From Nitrospira sp. LK70 (GTDB taxonomy: Bacteria > Nitrospirota > Nitrospiria > Nitrospirales > Nitrospiraceae), in contig PHGD01000067.1 in NCBI GenBank assembly GCA_011090425.1, positions 1 to 33,708 on the forward strand: 33,708 bases of DNA. Reading direction: 5' to 3'. Of this stretch, positions 17,607 to 25,687 are shown piece by piece. Positions within the stretch are counted from its first letter, which is position 1, and every line of letters begins with the position of its first letter. A program made the position numbers and the translations under genes. Under the pieces are notes generated by a model. That model did not search any database and was not told where the DNA came from. It worked only from the letters and a program-made list of their open reading frames with translations.

Positions 17607-18844
17607 TTGCGGTGCCGAAGCGGGATCAAATTCTGGTCGGACTCGACATCGGAACCACGAAGATTTGTGCGATCGTGGCGGAGATCACAGACGCCGGAGG
17701 GCTCAGCATTATCGGTGTTGGATCTTGTCCTTCCCGCGGCCTGCGCAAAGGAGTCGTCGTTGATATCGAAAGTACCGTCGAATCCATCAAGAAAGCGGTC
17801 GAAGAAGCGGAGTTGATGGCGGCCGTCCAAATCAACTCGGTCTACACAGGCATTGCAGGCAGTCACATTTCCGCCGAAAACTGCAAGGGTGTCGTGGCGC
17901 TGAAACGGGCTGAGGTGACACGCGAAGATATTCAACGGGCCATCGAAAGCGCCCGGACACTCGCCGTGATCCCCCACGAACGCAGGATTCTTCATGTGTT
18001 ACCGCGAGAGTTTATGGTGGATGGGCAGGAAGGTGTGCGGGAGCCGTTGGGTCTGTCGGGTAATCGCTTGGAAGTCAATGTGCATGTCATCACCGGCGCC
18101 GTGACCTCCGCTCAGAATATCGTGAAAAGTGTGAATCGAGCCGGACTCGATGTTGTCGACATCATTCTCCAACCGCTGGCGTCCAGCGAGGCGGTGTTGA
18201 GTCAAGAGGAGCGCGACCTAGGCGTGGCGATGGTGGACTTGGGGGGAGGAACGACGGACCTGGCCATTTTTCTGGACGGCAGCATCCGTCACTCGGCGGT
18301 CCTTCCCATCGGTGGCCAAAACTTAACGAAGGATTTAGCCATCGGTCTCCTTACCTCACAGACCGAGGCTGAGAAAATCAAGACTCAGTATGGTGTTGCG
18401 CGGACTGAGTTGGTGATCGGACATCAGATTGTCGAAGTGCCGTCGGTTGGGGATCGGCCGGCTCGAACATTTTCCAGGCGGGATATTGCCGAGATCTTGG
18501 AGCCGCGTGTCGATGAGATGTTCGAACTTGTCCGGAGAGAAATTGTGCGCGCCGGCTATGAAGGGATGTTGGGTGCCGGCGTCGTGATTACCGGCGGCAC
18601 GTCCTTATTGGACGGTATGCTCGATGCTGCTGAGAAGGGCTTGAACTTGCCGGCACGACGAGGCATGCCTTCCGGAGTGGGAGGATTGCGCGATATTGTC
18701 GGCCATCCGAGTCATTCAACCGGGGTCGGGCTGTTGTTACACGGCCGGCGACATGTCGATGAACTGGAAACAGCCGGGCTTCGCAATGGGGGAACCTGGG
18801 CCAAAATGCGTGGGTGGACGAAACGGGTGTTGGAGGTCTTTTAA
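17603..18844 (+). CDS. ftsA: Cell division protein FtsA
   Basis: FtsA is an actin-like ATPase that ties FtsZ filaments to the membrane. Phosphate-binding motifs are DIGTTK (15-20) and [11 protein letters not shown] (about 210-220); the adenosine motif [10 protein letters not shown] is near 329-338. The last 15 residues form a basic, Trp/Phe-containing amphipathic helix ([15 protein letters not shown]), the membrane-targeting sequence expected at an FtsA C-terminus. GTG 17603 overlaps the ftsQ stop; GTG 17612 is an alternative. The 413 residues are normal. Confidence 0.96.
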   Translation: MIAVPKRDQILVGLDIGTTKICAIVAEITDAGGLSIIGVGSCPSRGLRKGVVVDIESTVESIKKAVEEAELMAAVQINSVYTGIAGSHISAENCKGVVALKRAEVTREDIQRAIESARTLAVIPHERRILHVLPREFMVDGQEGVREPLGLSGNRLEVNVHVITGAVTSAQNIVKSVNRAGLDVVDIILQPLASSEAVLSQEERDLGVAMVDLGGGTTDLAIFLDGSIRHSAVLPIGGQNLTKDLAIGLLTSQTEAEKIKTQYGVARTELVIGHQIVEVPSVGDRPARTFSRRDIAEILEPRVDEMFELVRREIVRAGYEGMLGAGVVITGGTSLLDGMLDAAEKGLNLPARRGMPSGVGGLRDIVGHPSHSTGVGLLLHGRRHVDELETAGLRNGGTWAKMRGWTKRVLEVF

Positions 18845-18892
18845 CCTTTGAACCCTTGCGGGCGGCAGGTGGGTCGTCGTGCGAGGCGATGT

Positions 18893-18900
18893 GAGGAGGT
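18893..18900 (+). promoter_or_regulatory. Strong ribosome binding site of ftsZ
   Basis: GAGGAGGT ends 6 bases before the ftsZ ATG. It is a near-perfect Shine-Dalgarno sequence and one of the best in the cluster. That fits the much higher amount of FtsZ than FtsA that cells need from one transcript. Confidence 0.8.
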
Positions 18901-18906
18901 GCCCCA

Positions 18907-20103
18907 ATGTTCTCATTCCAAGAAGATTTACTGTCGCCGGTCCGCATCAAGGTGATCGGAATCGGCGGAGGCGGGTGTAATGCGATCAATACGATGATCA
19001 CCTCCGGACTCACGCGTGTCGATTTTGTCGCGGGTAACACCGACCTACAGGCGCTTGATCGATCGCTGGCACCATATAAGATCCAGCTCGGTCCGGAACG
19101 AACCCGCGGGTTGGGTGCAGGGGCAAAGCCCGAGATCGGGAGAGATGCCGCACTTGAGAGTAAAGAGCACATCCGAGAATGTCTCGAAGGGGCCGACATG
19201 GTCTTCGTCACGGCCGGGATGGGGGGAGGGACCGGCACTGGAGCTGCACCCATTGTGGCCAGTATCGCCCGTGAAATGGGCATCCTTACGGTAGGCGTCG
19301 TCACGAAACCGTTTCAATATGAAGGCCAACGGCGACAGAAGCATGCAGAAGAAGGAATCCGCGACTTGCGTCGGCATGTGGACACCTTGCTCATAATTCC
19401 GAATCAGCGACTCTTGGGGATCGTTGATAAATCGACCCCGCTTCTCGAAGCGTTCAAAGTCGCGGATGACGTGTTGCGGCAAGCGATCCAAGGCATCGCC
19501 GACGTCATTACGACCACGGGACATGTAAACGTCGATTTTGCCGATGTCCGTACCGTGATGTCACACACTGGGCGAGCGGTCATGGGCATGGGCGTTTCCT
19601 ATGGGCCGAACCGGGCGATCGAAGCGGCTCAAAAGGCCATGTGCAGTCCTCTCCTTGAGGAAGGAAGTGTGGAAGGGGCTCGCGGCGTGCTGCTGAATAT
19701 TACGGGAGGCCCCAGCATGTCGCTGCACGAGATCGAAGAAGCCGCCTCGATTATCCAGCAGACGGCAGATCCTGAAGCGAATATCATTGTCGGCCAGGTC
19801 ATCAACCCAGACATGGGAGAAGAACTTATCATTACGGTGATCGCGACCGGATTTGAACGGGAAGAGGAGTCAGTAACATCTACGATCGGAGCTGACAGGG
19901 GAACGAGTCGACCGGCCAAACCCGTCCCATCAATGTTGGCAGGCATGGGCGCATCGCTGGCGACTGATCGACCGATCAAAGACCTCGATCGTCCGGCCTT
20001 TTTGAGAAGAATGCACGATACACGAGAGTCGATGGACCGGGCGGTGTTGACCGCCGAAGATGAATGGGATGTGCCGACATTTCTTCGCAAACAAACAGAC
20101 TGA
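18907..20103 (+). CDS. ftsZ: Cell division GTPase FtsZ
   Basis: The tubulin-like GTPase that forms the Z ring. It has [12 protein letters not shown] (17-28), the GTP signature GGGTGTG (106-112) and the T7 loop NVDFADV (208-214), which completes the active site of the neighbouring subunit. After the core (to about 318) comes a linker of about 65 residues and the C-terminal tail [12 protein letters not shown] (385-396), which in the family binds FtsA and ZipA. An oddity is a second tail-like motif, DRPAFLRR (361-368), within the linker, 27 residues before the true one. Length 398 is normal. Confidence 0.98.
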   Translation: MFSFQEDLLSPVRIKVIGIGGGGCNAINTMITSGLTRVDFVAGNTDLQALDRSLAPYKIQLGPERTRGLGAGAKPEIGRDAALESKEHIRECLEGADMVFVTAGMGGGTGTGAAPIVASIAREMGILTVGVVTKPFQYEGQRRQKHAEEGIRDLRRHVDTLLIIPNQRLLGIVDKSTPLLEAFKVADDVLRQAIQGIADVITTTGHVNVDFADVRTVMSHTGRAVMGMGVSYGPNRAIEAAQKAMCSPLLEEGSVEGARGVLLNITGGPSMSLHEIEEAASIIQQTADPEANIIVGQVINPDMGEELIITVIATGFEREEESVTSTIGADRGTSRPAKPVPSMLAGMGASLATDRPIKDLDRPAFLRRMHDTRESMDRAVLTAEDEWDVPTFLRKQTD

Positions 20104-20143
20104 TTTCGTGCATCGCTTCGCGTGATGGGGTAGTGATCTTGAT

Positions 20144-20887
20144 ATGACAAGCGCAGCGGTTATTACCGTCCCGACGTTTGCCCATGCCGGGAGTCAGGTT
20201 CGCCATTTTTTCGGGACCCGTCGGCATGCTATGGGTCTCTGCCTGGAAGTGGGGATTCCGCTGAGGGGTATAGCGGGTGTGGCCTCGTCTTCATGGACCC
20301 TCTCAGTGAAGCAAGTCCATGGAACGGAGGCGCTCGTGGTGGACCGAGCCTTGGCTCCGACGGATCGATTTGTGGGCGGCTGGGATGCCTTGGTCACTGA
20401 TCAACCTGGGCTCATGGTGGCGGTTCGGACGGCAGATTGTGTTCCGATCCTGATGCACGATCCTAAACGTCGTGTCGTGGCCGCGATCCATGCCGGCTGG
20501 CGAGGAGCTGTTGCCGGCATTGTTCCTAAAACGCTGGCGCTGTTGGAGTCTCGTTTTGGCTCGCGTCTGGAGCATGTACGGATCAGCATCGGCCCATCCG
20601 CCGGGGTTTGCTGCTATGAGGTGGATGAGCCGGTTCTCGACCGGCTATCTCAGGGATTTCCGCGTTGGAACAAAGTGGTACGAACGAGGAGAGACGGAAG
20701 AGCGCATCTCGATTTGAAAGCGCTCATCAAAGAACAGGCGCAAGCCCTCGGGGCGCCTCTGAAGTCGATCACGACGGTCAACCTCTGTACGATTTGCCAC
20801 GAAGACCTCTTTTTTTCCTATCGACGGGAGAAGAAGGTCAACGGCACCATGCTCAGTGCCATCGGGTTTTCGCTGAGGCGGGGATAA
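20144..20887 (+). CDS. pgeF: Purine nucleoside phosphorylase / laccase-domain protein (YfiH, PgeF)
   Basis: A member of the YfiH family (DUF152, 'multicopper polyphenol oxidase'). Family members act as purine nucleoside phosphorylases/adenosine deaminases, and E. coli PgeF removes wrongly added L-Ser from UDP-MurNAc. Conserved metal-site residues are in QVHG (H59), TADC (C99) and HAGWRGA (H116); SIGPSAGVCCYEV and FSYRR complete the pattern. The cell-wall proofreading role would fit its place just after ftsZ. Length 247 is normal. I cannot tell the actual substrate from sequence. Confidence 0.9.
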   Translation: MTSAAVITVPTFAHAGSQVRHFFGTRRHAMGLCLEVGIPLRGIAGVASSSWTLSVKQVHGTEALVVDRALAPTDRFVGGWDALVTDQPGLMVAVRTADCVPILMHDPKRRVVAAIHAGWRGAVAGIVPKTLALLESRFGSRLEHVRISIGPSAGVCCYEVDEPVLDRLSQGFPRWNKVVRTRRDGRAHLDLKALIKEQAQALGAPLKSITTVNLCTICHEDLFFSYRREKKVNGTMLSAIGFSLRRG

Positions 20888-20971
20888 ATCAGACGCTGCC
20901 AATTCCGAGGTTCTTCCGCTAGAATACGGACGGTTCGCTGAATGGGCGGCCGCGACTCGTGAGAGAGGACG

Positions 20972-21682
20972 ATGGAACCGCTCAACCCGGAAGCGATAAG
21001 GAACCGTGTTCAATCGGTGCTCGCGAAAATTCGGTCGGCGGAAGGGAAAGCCGGACGTCCTGCCGGTACGGTGCGATTGGTGGCCGCGACGAAAACCGTG
21101 GCGGTCGAACACATCGCCGAAGCGGTGCGTGCCGGCTTGTCCATCTTGGGTGAAAATCGTGTACAGGAAGCGCTTCCTAAAATAGCCGCCCTCACCCAGG
21201 CACCGGTTCACTGGCATTTTATCGGGCAGCTGCAACGAAGGAAGGTACGGTCCGTGATCGGTCTCTTCGACCTGATTCAATCGGTGGATAGTCTAGACTT
21301 GGCGCAAGAAATCGATCGCCGTGCGGGAGAGGCCGGCCGTCAGCAGAATGTCTTGCTGGAGGTGAATATCGGGAGGGAACCGACAAAGGCAGGGTTTCAG
21401 CCAGATGACGTTGTGCGATTGATACCGATGCTGGCGCAGCTCTCTCATACCTGTATCAAAGGCTTAATGACGATCCCTCCGCCGACTGCTGATCCGGATT
21501 CGGCCAGACCGTATTTCCGCCAACTCCATGATCTTGCGCGGCGGATTGCGGCACTCGACGTACCGACCGTGAGGATGGATGAACTGTCGATGGGAATGTC
21601 GAACGATTATGAAGTCGCGATTGAGGAAGGGGCGACATTGGTCCGCGTCGGCACCGCCATTTTTGGAGCGCGTCATGTCTAG
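20972..21682 (+). CDS. yggS: Pyridoxal phosphate homeostasis protein YggS (PLPBP)
   Basis: A single-domain fold III PLP-binding protein that helps balance pyridoxal phosphate and amino acid pools, without known enzyme activity. The PLP lysine is K41 in AATKT. GENRVQE (60-66), HFIGQLQRRK (82-91) and the C-terminal LSMGMSNDYEVAIEEG are diagnostic. ATG 20972 has AGAGGA shortly upstream. The gene overlaps proC by 8 bases; the yggS-proC-yggT order is common in bacteria. Confidence 0.94.
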   Translation: MEPLNPEAIRNRVQSVLAKIRSAEGKAGRPAGTVRLVAATKTVAVEHIAEAVRAGLSILGENRVQEALPKIAALTQAPVHWHFIGQLQRRKVRSVIGLFDLIQSVDSLDLAQEIDRRAGEAGRQQNVLLEVNIGREPTKAGFQPDDVVRLIPMLAQLSHTCIKGLMTIPPPTADPDSARPYFRQLHDLARRIAALDVPTVRMDELSMGMSNDYEVAIEEGATLVRVGTAIFGARHV

Positions 21683-22493
21683 TCCAACGCTCACACATAG
21701 CATCTCCTTTGTGGGTGGTGGTCGGATGGCGGAGGCATTGATCAGTGGAGTGCTTTCCTCAAGCAGGTACAAGGCCGACCAGATCCATGTCGCGGACCCA
21801 GATACAGGTCGGCTGGATCATCTCAAGAGGCAGTATGGCATTCAGATTGGTCTCACGAATCATGAGGCGGTCGTTTCCGGAGAGGTCGTCGTGCTGGCCG
21901 TGAAACCTCAGGTCATAGCCGAAGTCCTCAAAGAGATCGGGGATGTGTTGGCGAAACGGCTCGTGATCTCGGTGATCGCGGGAGTGCGACTCGGTCGAAT
22001 TATTGAGGCTTGTGGGCCGCAGGCTCGTGTGATTCGTGCGATGCCGAATACGCCGGCGATCGTCGGTGAAGGAATGACCGCTTTGGCGATCGGGCCCGGG
22101 GTAGAGGAAAGTGAGGTGAGAGATGCACGACAGATCTTTGAATCGGTCGGCAAGGTTGTGCGCATCGACGAACGTTTCATGGATGCCGTGACCGGGTTGA
22201 GTGGAAGCGGACCGGCTTACGTCTTTCTTATGATTGAAGCGATGGCTGATGGCGGCGTCAAAATGGGGTTGCCAAGGGAGACGGCCAGTCTCCTCGCAGC
22301 GCAGACCGTGTTGGGTGCGGCGCGGATGGTTCTGGAAACGGGGCAGCATCCTGCGAGTCTTAAGGATCAGGTAGCGTCCCCGGGAGGAACAACGATTGCC
22401 GGGTTGCATCGGCTTGAGCAGGGAAGTCTCCGAGGCCTGTTGATCGACGCTGTTGAGGCTGCGGCGAAACGTTCTCAGGAGCTCGGAGGCTGA
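21675..22493 (+). CDS. proC: Pyrroline-5-carboxylate reductase ProC
   Basis: ProC catalyses the last step of proline synthesis, using NAD(P)H. The N-terminal dinucleotide loop is SFVGGGRMAEAL (11-22). Downstream, RAMPNTPA, the conserved VTGLSGSGPAYVF and PGGTTIAGL are present. ATG 21675, overlapping the end of yggS by 8 bases, places the Rossmann loop at the usual distance and gives 272 residues. The frame is open back to 21579, but that part is a yggS shadow. It overlaps yggT by one base (TGATG). Confidence 0.95.
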   Translation: MSSPTLTHSISFVGGGRMAEALISGVLSSSRYKADQIHVADPDTGRLDHLKRQYGIQIGLTNHEAVVSGEVVVLAVKPQVIAEVLKEIGDVLAKRLVISVIAGVRLGRIIEACGPQARVIRAMPNTPAIVGEGMTALAIGPGVEESEVRDARQIFESVGKVVRIDERFMDAVTGLSGSGPAYVFLMIEAMADGGVKMGLPRETASLLAAQTVLGAARMVLETGQHPASLKDQVASPGGTTIAGLHRLEQGSLRGLLIDAVEAAAKRSQELGG

Positions 22494-22789
22494 TGTTTGT
22501 GGTAGGCAATACATTGTTAGGGTTCGCCACGGTCCTTGACTATGCGTTGACGTTCTACACCTGGATCGTCATCGCCCGAGCGCTGATTTCTTGGGTGAAT
22601 CCTGATCCATGGAATCCGATCGTTCAATTCCTCACTCGTGCCACTGAACCGGTCTTGGCCCCGATCAGACGGCGATTAGGCTGGAGTATGGGCGTCGATG
22701 TGTCGCCGTTAGTCGTCATCGTGGTCATCTGGTTTTTACAGATTGCGGTCGTACAGTCGATTAAGGACCTCGCGGTACGGATGAATTGA
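22493..22789 (+). CDS. yggT: YggT family membrane protein
   Basis: A 98-residue protein with two hydrophobic segments (about 5-30 and 66-88) around a short loop containing NPDPWNPIVQFLTRATEPVL, the YggT-family signature. YggT (Ycf19-like) proteins are envelope proteins linked to osmotic tolerance and to division-site or chloroplast nucleoid organisation; the mechanism is unclear. GGAGG at 22485-22489 precedes the ATG. The gene is joined to proC by TGATG and lies directly before divIVA, a common order. Confidence 0.9.
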   Translation: MFVVGNTLLGFATVLDYALTFYTWIVIARALISWVNPDPWNPIVQFLTRATEPVLAPIRRRLGWSMGVDVSPLVVIVVIWFLQIAVVQSIKDLAVRMN

Positions 22790-22809
22790 GTCAACCAATG
22801 GGGGATGCC

Positions 22810-23311
22810 ATGAGGATCACGCCGCTCGACATTCAACAGATGGTCTTTCGAGTCAAGCTTCGTGGGTATGACCGTGAAGAGGTCAACCGCTTTTTGGAAG
22901 AGATTGCACAAACCGTCGAATTCCTGAACCGCGATAATGCCATGTTACGCGACCGTATTGTGTCGCTTGAGCAGCAGATCTCGGAGTTGAAACGGACAGA
23001 GGCAACCTTGTCTACTACATTAGTCTCGGCGCAGGCCTTAGCCGAGGATGTCAAACGAAGCGCACAACGCGACGCTGAGGGAAGCGGAGTTGAAGGCCGG
23101 CGAACTCTTCAGACAGGCCCGAGTCGAGCTGGGAAACACGCAGCGAGACTTGTCTGTGCTGCAAAAGCAGCGCCTGCTCATGGTAGAGCGGATGCGGGCG
23201 ACGCTGCATACCTTCGAACGGATGCTGGACGTGGAAGCAAGTGAAGTCTATCAAGATACTGGTGTCATGCAGGACGAAAAGCTGGAAGGGGAATCCAGTC
23301 CGACCCGTTGA
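22810..23311 (+). pseudogene. divIVA: DivIVA-like cell division/polarity protein, frameshifted
   Basis: The N-terminus ITPLDIQQMVFRVKLRGYD, then REEVNRFLEEI, is the membrane-binding domain of DivIVA. A long coiled coil follows. In the starting frame it reads to about residue 90 (VKRSAQRDAE), then degenerates into low-quality sequence and stops at 23242-23244. The coiled coil resumes one frame over, as REAELKAGELFRQARVELG, and ends at 23311. The join is at about 23074-23082. The full product would be about 165 residues. ATG 22810 is chosen because GGGGGA lies just upstream; ATG 22798 and TTG 22786 are in frame. If the shift is real, the cell makes a DivIVA with an intact membrane domain but a truncated, scrambled coiled coil. 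ATG 23048 could re-initiate the second part. The alternative is a sequencing or assembly error. Confidence 0.8.
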
Positions 23312-23389
23312 GCGTTTCCGGTTGATGGTGCCACCGCTGCGTCGTCCACGATCGATTGTCCCGAGCGTTTTCCGCCGATCGTCATCCCG

Positions 23390-24541
23390 ATGCCCGATCT
23401 CAGTGTTATCCAAACAGCACTCGATCGAGCCGTGGCCGATGGGGTCTTCCCGGGGGCCGTATTGGCGGTGCGGTGCGGAGACAGAGCGGTCTGTCGGTTT
23501 CATGCCGGGCAGCTTTCGATTTTCCCACCAGGGCCTCCCGTCAGCGCTTCCACGATTTATGACTTGGCTTCGTTGACCAAGCCGTTGGCAACCGTCACGT
23601 CCATTGCGCTGCTGATTCAACAGGGTGATCTTCGGCTCGAAGATACCGTCGCTGAGCATCTTCAGGAATGTGCCGGGACTGTGATCGGCTCAGCCACGCT
23701 TCGGGATCTACTGACCCACTCTTCCGGATTGCCCGGATGGCGGCCATTCTACGAGCGGATTAATCCGGAGGGAGAGATTCCCTCATCTGGCGAAGCAAGG
23801 AATCGTGCAAAACAGGCGATGCTCAAGTCAATCGGTGCTGAAACACCTGTCTATGACCGGGGTTCTCGCAGCCTGTACAGCGACCTCGGTTTCATGTTGC
23901 TCGGCATGATCGTCGAGCGGTGCAGTCGGCGGGATTTGGACTGCTTTTTTTATGATTTCATCACGATTCCACTGAACGGACTGCGGATTGAATATGTCTT
24001 GAGAGAACGGTTGAACGAGTTCTTGGCAGTGGCAAGTAGAGACGGTGGGGTTGCACCGACGGAAATCGACCGGTGGCGACAGGGACGGCTGTTGTGCGGA
24101 GAGGTACATGATCAGAATGCAGCCGCCCTGGGTGGAGAGGCCGGCCATGCGGGGCTATTCGGGAATGTCGATTCGGTCCTGGCGATTACAGGTGAATGGT
24201 TGCATGCGTACCATGGTCGAAAGGCTATCCTCGATCAAGGAATTGTGCGGGAATTTACACGACGACAGAAACCGGAAGTATCGTCGAGTTGGGCGCTCGG
24301 GTGGGACACTCCGTCGATGCAGTCGTCAGCAGGACGCTATTTCGCATCCCGATCGTTTGGCCATCTCGGCTATACGGGGACGTCCATCTGGATCGATCCA
24401 GTGCGAGAATTGCAAGTCGTCCTGCTCTCGAACCGCGTCCACCCCACGAGCGAAAATGAGGCGATTAAAAAGTTTCGGCCGATAATTCACGACCTTGTGT
24501 ATCGTGAGTTCGTCGGCTCAGCTTACGGGCGATCGGGATAA
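23390..24541 (+). CDS. Beta-lactamase-fold serine hydrolase
   Basis: A 383-residue member of the class C beta-lactamase/penicillin-binding-like serine hydrolases. The nucleophile motif is S61-L-T-K, and the second motif is Y163-S-D, in place of the usual Y-x-N. DLLTHSSGLPGW, the family stretch VHDQNAAALGGEAGHAGLFG (239-258) and a C-terminal GHLGYTGTS are present. Substrates in this family range from D-Ala-D-Ala peptides to esters, so a cell-wall peptidase role is only suggested by the neighbouring cluster. No signal peptide is visible at ATG 23390, which argues for a cytoplasmic enzyme. A 78-base gap separates it from divIVA. Its 3' end overlaps the opposing small gene by 19 bases. Confidence 0.85.
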   Translation: MPDLSVIQTALDRAVADGVFPGAVLAVRCGDRAVCRFHAGQLSIFPPGPPVSASTIYDLASLTKPLATVTSIALLIQQGDLRLEDTVAEHLQECAGTVIGSATLRDLLTHSSGLPGWRPFYERINPEGEIPSSGEARNRAKQAMLKSIGAETPVYDRGSRSLYSDLGFMLLGMIVERCSRRDLDCFFYDFITIPLNGLRIEYVLRERLNEFLAVASRDGGVAPTEIDRWRQGRLLCGEVHDQNAAALGGEAGHAGLFGNVDSVLAITGEWLHAYHGRKAILDQGIVREFTRRQKPEVSSSWALGWDTPSMQSSAGRYFASRSFGHLGYTGTSIWIDPVRELQVVLLSNRVHPTSENEAIKKFRPIIHDLVYREFVGSAYGRSG

Positions 24542-24840
24542 TCGATCCACGTTTCTTTTTCCGCAAGATAACGCGTTCCCTTGAAATTGGGGCGCGTTCT
24601 CATGCGAGTGAACCCGGAGTCTTGAAGTTTATCCACTACTTCATTCACCGCTGCTGCAATGGTGGAGTGTGACCGACTTTCAACGACGAAGGCTTCATAC
24701 ATGATCTTACTCGAGTATCCCGATGGTACCCGATTGACCAGAATGGTGCGGTTGAAATATCGATCGCTCGGATCGACTCCTTCAAGCTGATGTTTCTCGA
24801 CCAATCCTTCTTTCTTAAACATCAATGGCAACGTGCTCAT
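24523..24840 (-). CDS. Small conserved-looking protein of unknown function
   Basis: About 105 residues, with no signal peptide or membrane helix and mixed alpha/beta character: KIMYEAFVVESRS, then a helix STIAAAVNEVVDKLQ, then GTRYLAEKETWIDYPD. I do not recognise the family. The frame is open to a TTG at 24876, but ATG 24840 has GGAGGG about ten bases upstream on the minus strand and a promoter-like TTGCAG-18-TATAAT behind it, so I chose that start. It converges on the serine hydrolase with a 19-base overlap and is divergent from pgsA. Coherent amino acid use, a ribosome binding site and a promoter support a real gene. Confidence 0.7.
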   Translation of the reverse strand: MSTLPLMFKKEGLVEKHQLEGVDPSDRYFNRTILVNRVPSGYSSKIMYEAFVVESRSHSTIAAAVNEVVDKLQDSGFTRMRTRPNFKGTRYLAEKETWIDYPDRP

Positions 24841-24890
24841 GTTACCTGATCCCTCCGAAATAACAGTTGACGACAAGCCTAGATGAATTG

Positions 24891-24920
24891 ATTATAGGAG
24901 GTGATACCTGCAACCTGCAA
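24891..24920 (-). promoter_or_regulatory. Promoter of the small minus-strand gene
   Basis: On the minus strand, TTGCAG (24920-24915), an 18-base spacer and a consensus TATAAT (24896-24891) stand about 50 bases before ATG 24840. It lies back to back with the pgsA promoter, only 4 bases from that -35 box. Confidence 0.55.
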
Positions 24921-24924
24921 CTCG

Positions 24925-24954
24925 TTGACAAGCCTGGTTTAGATTACCTATGAT
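24925..24954 (+). promoter_or_regulatory. Sigma70-type promoter of pgsA
   Basis: Consensus -35 TTGACA (24925-24930), an 18-base spacer and -10 TATGAT (24949-24954) precede pgsA. The leader would be about 35 bases. Confidence 0.65.
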
Positions 24955-24996
24955 GCCTCCCCTCAGCCAGTCACAGACCGCATCCAGCTCCATCTC

Positions 24997-25539
24997 ATGA
25001 ACGTCCCCAATAGCCTCACGATTCTTCGAATCCTCTTGGTCCCCGTCTACATAGGATTCATGACCTACGGCTCATATGGGTTCGCGCTCCTCACACTACT
25101 CGTGGCAGGACTGACGGATGCCATCGATGGCCATCTTGCGCGCAAGCTGAATCAGCGGACACGATTGGGAACTTTGCTTGATCCTCTTGCGGACAAGTTG
25201 CTGCTGACGTCGAGTTTTATCTCGCTGGCGATGCTGCATCTGGTGCCGTCCTGGCTGGTCATCTTGGTCGTCAGCCGGGACATTATTCTCCTCCTCGGAA
25301 CTGTGGTGGCTCACGTTACCAGTACGCCGATTAATGTGACTCCGACGTTCTTGGGAAAAGGAACAACCTTCCTTCAGTTGAGCTATGTCCTTTTGATTGT
25401 CCTCTTGACCTGGAGAGGGCTCGACCGTTCCATCCTCACTCCACTCGTCGTTCTGCTGGTCGGGTTCACCCTTGCCTCAGGACTACATTACCTTTATCGA
25501 GGGTATCGAGAAACGAATGCGGTTCCGCCGCTTGCTTAG
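24997..25539 (+). CDS. pgsA: CDP-diacylglycerol--glycerol-3-phosphate 3-phosphatidyltransferase PgsA
   Basis: PgsA makes phosphatidylglycerol phosphate, the committed step towards phosphatidylglycerol and cardiolipin, in the inner membrane. The CDP-alcohol phosphotransferase motif D-x2-DG-x2-AR-x8-G-x3-D-x3-D is intact at about 41-66 (DAIDGHLAR, then GTLLDPLAD). The start MNVPNSLTILRI is typical of the family. The 180 residues and four to five transmembrane helices fit. It has its own promoter and stands alone. Related enzymes such as phosphatidylserine synthase share the motif, but the N-terminus favours PgsA. Confidence 0.93.
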   Translation: MNVPNSLTILRILLVPVYIGFMTYGSYGFALLTLLVAGLTDAIDGHLARKLNQRTRLGTLLDPLADKLLLTSSFISLAMLHLVPSWLVILVVSRDIILLLGTVVAHVTSTPINVTPTFLGKGTTFLQLSYVLLIVLLTWRGLDRSILTPLVVLLVGFTLASGLHYLYRGYRETNAVPPLA

Positions 25540-25577
25540 CGACCTCCGTTGTACATAGGACTTCTTCGCAGTTCGGT

Positions 25578-25594
25578 AAATAATTCAATTATTT
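25578..25594. repeat. AT-rich perfect inverted repeat before the pilC promoter
   Basis: AAATAATT-C-AATTATTT, two 8-base arms around one base, sits directly against the -35 box of the pilC promoter. It could be an UP element for RNA polymerase, an operator for a dimeric regulator, or both. Its place 39 bases past pgsA without a GC stem makes a terminator unlikely. Confidence 0.6.
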
Positions 25595-25623
25595 TTGACA
25601 GGTTTTCAACCCACCAGTAGACT
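25595..25623 (+). promoter_or_regulatory. Sigma70-type promoter of pilC
   Basis: Consensus -35 TTGACA (25595-25600), a 17-base spacer and -10 TAGACT (25618-25623). The leader to the pilC ATG is about 58 bases. Confidence 0.65.
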
Positions 25624-25687
25624 CGCTTCGTAGTCCGAGCCTTATCCGTACAACCGGCTCACGGAGCCCACAACAGGACGAGAATCT

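Noticed and set aside
17606..17835. Several short frames around the start of ftsA
   Set aside because: All are out of frame with the complete FtsA and lack ribosome binding sites.
20920..20925. TAGAAT as a -10 box before yggS
   Set aside because: The bases 17 upstream (TGCCAA) do not resemble a -35 box, so I did not call a promoter.
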